Shown here piece after piece: positions 10,498-17,635 of a stretch of 64,000 bases of DNA; position 1 is the stretch's first letter; the number at the start of each line of letters is the position of its first letter. Source of the DNA: Cyanophora paradoxa (taxonomy: Eukaryota > Glaucocystophyceae > Cyanophorales > Cyanophoraceae); the NCBI GenBank assembly GCA_004431415.1, contig QPMI01000090.1:1-64000 (forward strand), given 5' to 3'. The notes under the pieces are model-generated. The model made no database searches, was not told the DNA's origin, and saw only the letters and a program-made list of their open reading frames with translations. The position numbers and the translations under genes were made by a program.

Positions 10498-12633
10498 CTA
10501 CACCGCGAGTATCACAATTCGACCGTTGCCACCGTCGCTGAAAGACGAGCCACCGTTGCCGCCCCTACCAATGCCTGCTGCGTAGTGAGCGTCTCCGCTA
10601 TTTCCTGCCACCTGGCCGGACCCAGGATACACCGTAGCATCCGTCAAGTTTCCTATGTAGCTCGAGCCACCGCCACCTCCAAACATTCTTGCTATTGGGT
10701 TCTCTGACACTCCGCTCCTGCTGGACCCAGAGCCTCCACCGAAGTAACCACCACCACCACCACCACCGAACCTGTAGCCGCTTGAATCAGGCCCAGTCTC
10801 TCCACCTTGGCGCAAAGTTCCCGGGTTGCTGGGCCTGGCCCCTGAGGCCACAACACCGGCTCCGCCAGCGGTTTGGGTGCCTCCTTGAGCCGGTATCTCT
10901 CCGGTTACTCCAACCAACCCAGCCGCACCACCGGTCAACCCCCGCCTACTCCCCCGCCGCCATTCGAATCACATGTACCCCCACCTCCGGCCCCTGCAAC
11001 AACCAAGTCGGTCCCTGCAACGCGCTGAATTGCAGAACGACCACCACCGGCGCCGTTTTTGTACTCCGGATCGACGCTATGGCTCCAGCCCCTTCCACCA
11101 CCTCCGTAGACGGTAGCAGTGGCAGTCCCCGATACACCCTTTGGGCCGCCGCATCCAACAACAAGGATGAGCGTCTCCCCGAGGACACAGCCAATGTACC
11201 AACTACGCAAGCACCCGCGCCTCCACGGACCCCCGTACCTGCGCGTTCTCCGCCTCCACCCCCGGCCGCCCATACGATGACACGCACAGCCACAGTCCCC
11301 GTTGGTACTACGAAAGTCTGGTCGGCCCCGGTGTAGGAGAATGTACCCAAAACAGGAGCGTTTGCAGTTGTTGCACTGGCAGACGAGGACTGAGGGCCTT
11401 CCTCGCCGATCTGGTTGACGCCCTTGATGGTGTAAGTGTAAGTGGTTCCGTAAACGGTCGTTGTGTCCGAAAAGGGGCTGCTCGTGTCGCTGGCAAGGAA
11501 CACGCCACCCCTGTAGATGTTGTAGGAGACGGTGACGCCCGTCACCGGCACCGACCACTCGAGCACAACAGGCTGTGCTGCCCCCGCCGCGGGGGTTGCA
11601 GTGAGCCAGTGGGCGCCCCGGGTCCGTGGTGACGTACGCCGCAATACTCTTCGGCCCCTCCCCTCCCGTGTTCGTCGCGGAGATCTGGTACTCGTACCCT
11701 GTACCCCAGACGGTGGTCGTGTCGCTGTAGGAGTTGGTCGCGGAGTCTGTGAGGTAGGCCCCGTCTCTGTAAATCTTGTATCCCGTCGCTCCCGTGGACG
11801 CAGTCCAGCTGAGGCTGACAGGCTGCTGCTGGTCGTTGGGTGCTGATGCCGTCACGTTCGTGGGGGCGTTTGGCATAGTCCAGACCAGGAGCGGATCGGA
11901 CTTGTCGTATTCGACACCGCCCACGATGCCGGCCACCTGGTAAGAGTATTCCGTGCCCCACGTAAGAGCAGTGCTATCGTCAATGTACGAGGTAGACAGG
12001 GCACTGCTCGCAAATCCGATTGGCGTACCGTTCCTGTAAATTCGAATCGAGTCCGCGCCCTCCATGGCCACCCAGTTGATTGTGACGACTATGGCGGGTT
12101 TCGGGAAGCCCGAAGACGCGGGCCGCCCCCGGCAATAAAATCGCCGTAGGTCTGGGCCGTGGCGGTCGTGAGCGTGGTGTAGGCTTCGATCTGCGGGCTG
12201 AAGCCGCCTATGCCTTGGAAGAGAATGTAATTGCTCATGGCACCCTCGTGGGTGTAGAGAAGCGACTGTGCGTAGGTTGTGGGCGGGGCTTTGCCATCAG
12301 AGCCCGTGCTGCTGCTGCCCTGTTCGCGAACCGCCGCCACGCGGTAGAGTCGCTGGGCCCCCAAACTAAAGGGAGAGTCCGTGTAGGTGACGGTTGGCGC
12401 ATTCACCGTGGCCACGAGATCCCAGGGGCCGTTGATGCTGGTCGCCCTGTACACCTTGTACTTGACGGCGTTGGTGACCGCGACCCAGTTCAGCTGAAAG
12501 CCGTACGTACTGTTCCCGTTGTTGAGCACGGAGCCGATCGCACCTGGGGCCTGCCCACAGTCAGCGAGATCGGCTCCACGCCATACTGCGGAGCCTGCAC
12601 CACCTGCTTTTTCACGAATACGAAGCGGGGCAT
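10498..12633 (-). CDS. Adhesin-like protein: fibronectin III-type repeats then glycine-rich domain, frameshifted
   Basis: It starts at ATG 12633 (MPRFVFVKKQVVQAPQYGVE) with GGAAA before it. At least three fibronectin III-like units follow, each with the VKYKVYRAT / IRIYRNGTPIG / YKIYRDGAYL / YNIYRGGVFL strand and a later YxYQV or YTYTI strand. Next is FSYTGADQTFVVPTGTVAVR leading into Gly-rich loops (GGGGGSSYIG, GRGGNGGSSF), the layout of the glycine-rich domain found on bacterial, phage and large-virus surface proteins. Frameshifts occur near 12545, 12115, 11615, about 11215 and 10940. It is the only long gene in the first 14 kb on the minus strand. The role is probably virion surface or host binding (inference). 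Confidence 0.72.
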
Positions 12634-12672
12634 TTTCCTCTACGATCCGAAAAAATATCTGCCCCGGGGTAA
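12634..12672. promoter_or_regulatory. 39-base divergent promoter region
   Basis: The spacer separates the start of the minus-strand adhesin (12633) from the plus-strand start at 12673. It holds a run of A (GAAAAAATATCT), a GGGGTAA next to the plus ATG, and AGAGGAAA next to the minus ATG. Both starts therefore carry the A-rich signature on their own strand. Confidence 0.45.
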
Positions 12673-13352
12673 ATGACTTCCAACTGGTACCAGACCCTCA
12701 GCGGCTCACTTGACGTTGGCAACAACACCAAGGATTTCGCACGCATACCCTCCGGCAGTTACGTCGACGTCTTTCTGCAGAATCCCGTCGTGATTCAGGT
12801 CGTTCAGAACGCCTACGCCACGCCCAAGATTTATTCCTACCAGCTCTTCTTCGACCCTCTGAGCCTCAGCGCAGAGGTTATCGAGCTGCTGCACGAATCA
12901 GGACTCGTGAAAAAGGTGGCACCTGCCACGGCCACTGCCAACGTCTTGCGCTGTCTCGAGGTCAAGTTCAGGGAGACGGGGTACGGCCCCACCGTGAACC
13001 GGTACCCCAGTTCTTCGAATCTTCCGGGTACGGGAACTTACCAGATGAGGGGTACGCTCAAGGGCGACGTGCTCTTCACGAAATTCAATCCAAGTCCCGC
13101 GACCCTGGGGCCCTCTACACGGGCGGCAACCCACGCGGCTCGACTCTACCCCGCTTCCCCTTCACCTTTTTCAGGTTCCAGGTCTTCCCCCTCTCCTACG
13201 CCGCCGACCAGCCCCACTTCAGCACGGGCGCCAGCCTCTGCGCGGAGCTGCGTGAGTGCTCGATTTCCTACGCGTACGGCACCGACGCTGACTCTGTGCC
13301 TGGGGCCCGCGTCATGAACATCGGTGGCGACATCACCCTCTTTCACGGATAA
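12673..13352 (+). CDS. Beta-rich structural-type protein, paralogue A, one frameshift
   Basis: It opens MTSNWYQTLSGSLDVGNNTK and reads cleanly for 135 residues. The frame breaks near 13085 and the natural continuation (PRFPFTFFRFQVFPLSYAAD) ends at TAA 13350-13352. It aligns by eye with the next gene: VFLQNPVVIQV against VRVQNPVMLRV, SYQLFFDPLSLSAEVIELL against SVYVYFDIDSGVSADEAEAL, ESGLVKKVAP against LSGLLKKIEP, VLRCLEVKF against AIRVLELKF, and LFTKF in both. About 225 residues in total. Family unknown; a capsid or fibre-base subunit is possible. Confidence 0.7.
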
Positions 13353-13375
13353 TCTTTCTCATTTGAGGTCGCAAA
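13353..13375 (+). promoter_or_regulatory. Spacer with CGCAAA before ATG
   Basis: TCTTTCTCATTTGAGG follows the TAA stop, and TCGCAAA abuts ATG 13376; same layout as the other junctions. Confidence 0.4.
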
Positions 13376-14188
13376 ATGCCGACCACCTCGGCCACCATCG
13401 TGAAGACCGTGTCTGCCGGCTCGATCGTCCCCGATTTCTACGGCAACGCTGGGAACGTGGCCAACGCAGGGACGGACAAGGTGGAGTGGGACGGAAACTA
13501 CGCCACCCCGCTCACCGTGAGGGTCCAGAATCCCGTCATGTTGCGCGTCACCTCCAACGATTTCGAGAATCCCGCCTCCTGCTCCGTGTACGTGTACTTT
13601 GACATCGACTCGGGCGTGAGCGCGGATGAGGCGGAGGCGCTCTGGCTCTCGGGCCTCCTGAAAAAGATAGAGCCCTCTGTGCCTGATCGGCCCGCCATTC
13701 GCGTGCTCGAACTCAAGTTCACCGCTAACACCGCCCTCACTCGCAAATTCGGGAATGGTGCGAATCCGAACATCAAAACGCATTTAGATGGCGCCCTCAT
13801 CGATGCCACACACAAGACCACGCAGGCCGTTCCCTTTGAGATGTACAACCTCTGGAAGATGACCGCAAAGGAGATGATGACGAATGCCACCACGGGCGGC
13901 GCCTCGGGTACCGATTATTCATACGGCGCCTCGAATCCCCGTACCCAGGTCTGGCCCCGGCTCCTCTTCACGAAATTCACTTTCAAATTGTACAACAACA
14001 TCGCCGGAATGCCTACCTCTGGAATGGTCGTGGGCTCTACCCTCATGGCCGAACTAATTGAGGCAGAGGCGGACTACACGACTGCGACTACCAACTCGAC
14101 AGCGCCAGGCGCCGGAGCCGAAGTTTACGTGGCCTGGGAAACGGTCGGTCGCGAGTACGACACCAAGATTCACACCACTAGCGTCTAG
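13376..14188 (+). CDS. Beta-rich structural-type protein, paralogue B (270 residues)
   Basis: Intact frame from MPTTSATIVKTVSAGSIVPD to DTKIHTTSV. It shares the motif order of the preceding gene (QNPVMLRV, VYFDIDSG, LSGLLKKIEP, VLELKF, LLFTKFTF), so the pair arose by tandem duplication. No signal peptide or membrane segment; beta-rich with a short helix around SADEAEALWLSG. Two adjacent paralogues of this size beside fibre genes suggest heteromeric virion parts (inference). It ends close to and convergent with the HNH gene. Confidence 0.72.
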   Translation: MPTTSATIVKTVSAGSIVPDFYGNAGNVANAGTDKVEWDGNYATPLTVRVQNPVMLRVTSNDFENPASCSVYVYFDIDSGVSADEAEALWLSGLLKKIEPSVPDRPAIRVLELKFTANTALTRKFGNGANPNIKTHLDGALIDATHKTTQAVPFEMYNLWKMTAKEMMTNATTGGASGTDYSYGASNPRTQVWPRLLFTKFTFKLYNNIAGMPTSGMVVGSTLMAELIEAEADYTTATTNSTAPGAGAEVYVAWETVGREYDTKIHTTSV

Positions 14189-14542
14189 ACTGGCTAAGCT
14201 GCATTAGCACCTGTGTCGCCTCCATCATCTCCCGAATCTCCTCGCTCTTCTCCTGTAAATTGGCGTACCCCCTCCTCTTCTTGCGAATCTCCGACATTGA
14301 TGCCCAGCGCAGGTTCTCCCTCCTGTAGTCCAGCGGGTTGCCGTTGATGTGTTCCACGTAGCGTCCACGTGGCGACTTCCCGAGGATCAGCTGGGAGAGG
14401 TAGTGCTTGCGCCCTCCAAACGTCTTGCTCACCCTGTCCCTGTCCACTCTCCAGGGAAACTCCAAGGCACTCGGGGTACGTCCGAGTTGACCAGGACGTT
14501 GTAGGCGACGTCTTGCGAGTCGGTGCACCGGAGCAGGGCCAT
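14178..14542 (-). CDS. HNH endonuclease, one frameshift
   Basis: The start is ATG 14542, preceded by GGGCAAA on the minus strand. The N-terminus reads [18 protein letters not shown]; the frame shifts near 14470 and continues to the stop at 14178. The core is [20 protein letters not shown] followed by [16 protein letters not shown], matching the HNH homing-type signature (H..GNPLDNR.ENLR) seen in phages and large eukaryotic viruses. A charged helical tail follows ([20 protein letters not shown]). It probably acts as a selfish homing nuclease or in DNA processing. It overlaps the end of the preceding convergent gene by 11 bases. Confidence 0.75.
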
Positions 14543-14566
14543 TTTGCCCTAGGTTCAGAAAAACCT

Positions 14567-14700
14567 GGGACTTGGGACTTGGGACTTGGGACTTGGGACT
14601 TGGGACTTGGGACTTGGGACTTGGGACTTGGGACTTGGGACTTGGGACTTGGGAAGAGTTGAAACCCAGGTCCCGGCCCAGACTTTCTCCAGGATCAGAA
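14567..14700 (+). repeat. GGGACTT heptamer array with conserved flank, copy A
   Basis: Twelve consecutive GGGACTT units (14567-14650) are followed by GGGAAGAGTT and then a roughly 35-base flank (about CCCGGCCCAGACTTTCTCCA). The same array plus flank occurs inverted at 15060-15148 and 17130-17207. Confidence 0.9.
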
Positions 14701-15059
14701 ATTTGTCAGACAAGTCAGGTGAGTTTTTCTACCGACTTTTTTACTCCTACCACTCCTCATACTCTTTTTTACTCGTAGTCTTTTTTACTCGTAGTCTTTT
14801 TTACTCGTATCCCATCTCGTACCCTCCTTCTCTCGACATCTCACACGAAAACTCCTACCCCTCTTCACATCCGTTTTCGGTTGCATACTCTCGTGAGCTT
14901 TCATGTCCAGTATCATGCTACAAGTCGTACACCAGTTCAGACTCTACCTCGCTTGAAATCTCACCTGGAATGTCACCAGAAACGTCATATGCAGATTTCC
15001 GTACCCCTCTACATGTCTGCCCGGTGGTTAGGGACTTGGCGCGGCAAACTCTCAGATCC
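14701..15059. other. Spacer between inverted heptamer arrays
   Basis: No credible gene. It contains three copies of a TTTTTTACTCGTAGTC-like unit (14764-14812) and pyrimidine-rich sequence. It is the loop of the inverted repeat formed by arrays A and B. Confidence 0.6.
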
Positions 15060-15148
15060 AGAGAGATTCTGGGCCCAGACCCTGAGTCTAACTCTTCCCA
15101 AGTCCCAAGTCCCAAGTCCCAAGTCCCAAGTCCCAAGTCCCAAGTCCC
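15060..15148 (-). repeat. GGGACTT heptamer array with conserved flank, copy B (inverted)
   Basis: Seven AAGTCCC units (15100-15148) are preceded by GAGTCTAACTCTTCCC and GGGCCCAGACC, the reverse complement of the flank in copy A with a few differences. Confidence 0.9.
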
Positions 15149-15222
15149 AGGATCGCGCCAAGTCGTAACTGAATAGTCGGCCAATTTTTACAAGTATGTA
15201 CAATGGAATGACGCAATACTAT

Positions 15223-16290
15223 TTACAGCATCTCAAAGTCAGAGTCATCGTCATCGGAAACCAACTCAATGAGGCCCTCGGGCGCCGACTTAAGGGGAAT
15301 GCGGGGAAGGGACTGCGCTGCCTGCACCAAGTCCTGCCGCTCGCGCTCGCGCTGCGCCGCCAAGGCCGCTGCCGCCTCTGCCTCGCGCTGCTGCTGAGCC
15401 TCGATGCGCGCCTTGAGCTCGGCCGCCTCCTTCTGCTTGCGCTCGGCGATCCGCGCCTTGTTGATCTGGTACTGGACAAGGCGCTCGTGGCGCCGCTTGC
15501 GCTCCAACTCCTTGCGGAGCTCGTTGCAGAGGACGCGCTTCTCAATGGTCTTGACGTGCTGAGTCAGGCGCTCGCTGTAGTGTGACGTCACGCGAGAACG
15601 GGCAATGCCGGCGCCGAGCTTCAAGTCCTTCTCGTGTGCCTTGGCGGGGTCCTTGACGCGCTCGGAGTTGTCGGTGAATGACGTAGTCTCCATGAACTTC
15701 TTCTTGACGATTGACTTGGTCTTGATAATGCGGCGCTTGCGAGTCGGGTTTTCGTTGTCGCCTTCAGAGTCAGAAGACGACTCAGAGTCGTATGGAATCG
15801 GCACGTCAAAGTCGATGAAGTCGTTGATGTCAGACTCGACGTCAGAGGCCTCGGACTTGGCGTCATCGGCGGGCTCGGGGGCGGGCTCGGCGACGGGCTG
15901 AGGGGCAGATGACGACGATGACGGAGGGGGGTAATTCGTGAAGACTTGAGGGGGGTAGGCCCAGGCGAGCGTCTCGGCAGCAGACTCGGCGAAAAGCTTG
16001 GGGTCGCCCCAGCCGTTGGCGGTCTTGACCCAGCCGGGACGGGGGGCACGTCGACGGGGGCTCGGGCTTGGGTTGCTTGGACTTGGATTTCTTGGCCTTG
16101 GACGTGAAGGCGGACTTGGGGAGAAGTTGCACTTCGGGGCCAGTGGCGCGTAAGATGGCATAATTGTAGATGTACCCAGAGCGTCGGCGCGCTGCTCCAT
16201 CTCAGGGGTAGCCCCTTGAGTGCCACCGGAGTTAGCCCACGTTGCTTGGACAAAGGCGAAGTCCTCGGCAAGCTCAGCGGGAATCGACAT
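15223..16290 (-). CDS. Acidic nuclear-type protein with basic NLS-like stretch and SUMO-interacting-like C-terminus
   Basis: The likely start is ATG 16290 (MSIPAELAEDFAFVQATWAN); an in-frame ATG lies 33 bases upstream. About 355 residues. The N-terminal third is Pro/Ser-rich and may hold two compensating frameshifts (about 15990-16140; the other frame reads KSAFTSKAKKSKSKQPKPEP). An acidic middle follows (SDVESDINDFIDFDV), then a basic cluster (TRKRRIIKTKSIVKKKF), a long charged helix (about 15250-15560), and an end reading LIELVSDDDDSDFEML. The hydrophobic core IELV followed by acidic residues fits a SUMO-interacting motif, and the basic cluster fits a nuclear localisation signal. This points to a nuclear protein, either host or a viral factor meant for the host nucleus. 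Family not recognised. Confidence 0.6.
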   Translation of the reverse strand: MSIPAELAEDFAFVQATWANSGGTQGATPEMEQRADALGTSTIMPSYAPLAPKCNFSPSPPSRPRPRNPSPSNPSPSPRRRAPRPGWVKTANGWGDPKLFAESAAETLAWAYPPQVFTNYPPPSSSSSAPQPVAEPAPEPADDAKSEASDVESDINDFIDFDVPIPYDSESSSDSEGDNENPTRKRRIIKTKSIVKKKFMETTSFTDNSERVKDPAKAHEKDLKLGAGIARSRVTSHYSERLTQHVKTIEKRVLCNELRKELERKRRHERLVQYQINKARIAERKQKEAAELKARIEAQQQREAEAAAALAAQRERERQDLVQAAQSLPRIPLKSAPEGLIELVSDDDDSDFEML

Positions 16291-16628
16291 CTGCGCAAAG
16301 GGAAAAGAAATCAGCAAAGGCAAAACGTGAGGTGACTGTGAGGGCGGACTTGTGAAAATTCGGAGAGGCAGGGTTTCCTTGGGCTGAGAGAAGGCGGCGA
16401 ACCCGTTTCAAGAGTGAGGCAAAATGGCGGCGGACCGCGGTTTTGTGGGCGAATTTTTTCCTGGGCTAGTTCGCAACGGAAAACGTTGCCAACTGGCCTG
16501 AAAAAGCCAAATTTAGCGTTGGACCGAAGACAGAAAAAGGAGCCGGCCTGACGGAAATTGCCCGAGTGCGTCCGCCGAAGGTCGAGTCTCGGATGGGGGG
16601 TACACCCTCAGGGGCCCCCCCTGGCCCC
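16291..16628. other. Intergenic spacer
   Basis: Between two minus-strand genes. Pyrimidine-rich sequence lies just upstream of the 16290 start (TTTCTTTTCCCTTTGCGCAG read on the minus strand), which could be an intron acceptor or a promoter. No other signal seen. Confidence 0.4.
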
Positions 16629-17099
16629 TCACCCTGGTAGTACCCTCTCAAAGGGATTTTCGAAGCCGTACAATTCTTGGTAAGTCTCGTAATCCGGGCT
16701 GTACCCCCTCACAATCTGCGGGAGCCCCATTGAAAGCCTCCGTCTATCCTCTCTCAATTCCCTGCGGAAAAGTCTACGGTCTTCTCGAGCTTCGCGCGTC
16801 ACGCCAGCTGGGCGTGGTCTATGATTGTTAGGGTTGTCGTAGCCTGGTCCCACCAGCCTCACGAAATTTTCGCGTATGGCCTCGGGGAGACTCTGGAAAC
16901 GGTTCGTTGCGTGGAACTCGATCCATTCATTGAATCGACGCGGATATTGACGGATGACTTCAAGCACGCCCTGTGTGTTGGGCTCTGGTGTTATGTCGGG
17001 AATGTCATGTCCTGTGAGGTGCCAACGCCAGAACTCGCGCAGCCTCTCGAATGCCATATGCAACTCAAAGGGGAAATCGTAATAGAGATTGCCTGACAT
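16629..17099 (-). CDS. Unknown 156-residue protein
   Basis: The start is ATG 17099, directly preceded on the minus strand by GGGGGAGAAAA. Translation opens MSGNLYYDFPFELHMAFERL and ends NPFERVLPG. It is rich in aromatic and charged residues (LREFWRWHLTGHDIPDI; REDRRLFRRELREDRRRL). The middle is arginine-rich and probably helical. The A-rich start context ties it to the viral-type block. The open frame extends further upstream through a heptamer repeat, which is unlikely to be coding. No domain recognised. Confidence 0.6.
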   Translation of the reverse strand: MSGNLYYDFPFELHMAFERLREFWRWHLTGHDIPDITPEPNTQGVLEVIRQYPRRFNEWIEFHATNRFQSLPEAIRENFVRLVGPGYDNPNNHRPRPAGVTREAREDRRLFRRELREDRRRLSMGLPQIVRGYSPDYETYQELYGFENPFERVLPG

Positions 17100-17560
17100 T
17101 TTTCTCCCCCTCCGAAAATTTCCCCGTTTTGAGTCCAGACTCTGATTCCAACTCTTCCAAGTCCCAAGTCCCAAGTCCCAAGTCCCAAGTCCCAAGTCCC
17201 AGGTCCCATTTTTCTCCCATTTCAGTCCGAGATTTTGCCCAAGTCCAAATCCGGGCCCGGGATTCGAACCCTCGTTTTCGGTCGATTTCACGCGTGAAAA
17301 ACGCACTTTTCGGCCTTTTCCGATTTTTCCTTTCTCGCGATCGCAGAAATGCCCCCGATCTCGAAATCGCGATCGAAAAGGGTCGCGATCGGGAGAAAGT
17401 CGCGATCACCAGGGTCGCGATCGGGTCGCGATCGCCGCGATCGCCAGCCTCGGAGGGGGTACCCCCACAGCTGTTGCGGCGGTTATAAGAACCTCCGCAA
17501 TCCAAGCGTCACTTCCGAGTCTCGAGCTCTCGGAGTTGCCTTTTCGCGTTTGGCCCATTG
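17100..17560. other. Junction region: heptamer array C and GATCGC-rich spacer
   Basis: Array C lies at 17130-17207. From 17338 to 17455 the sequence is crowded with CGATCG and GCGATCGC palindromes. This stretch separates the viral-type block from the ankyrin gene, so one edge of the inserted element may lie here. Confidence 0.45.
17130..17207 (-). repeat. GGGACTT heptamer array with conserved flank, copy C (inverted)
   Basis: Six AAGTCCC units (17159-17200) plus one AGGTCCC, preceded by GTCCAGACTCTGATTCCAAC and TCTTCC, the same flank family as copies A and B. Confidence 0.88.
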
Positions 17561-17635
17561 ATGGCCCTCCTATATATTAATAGCGATCGCGAACCGCGTT
17601 TCCGCGCTTTACAAATTAAATCTGACAGTCGGCAG

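Noticed and set aside
14567-15148. CRISPR array suggested by regular repeats
   Set aside because: The repeats are 7-base tandem units without spacers.
1-17100. Bacterial or phage contamination as the source of the left block
   Set aside because: No Shine-Dalgarno sites, eukaryotic-virus-like start context, and apparent continuity with spliced eukaryotic genes; still to be excluded by read mapping.
17255-17275. GGTTCGAATCC on the minus strand, identical to a tRNA B box
   Set aside because: No A box, anticodon arm or acceptor stem can be formed around it, so it is not called as a tRNA or as a tRNA attachment site.
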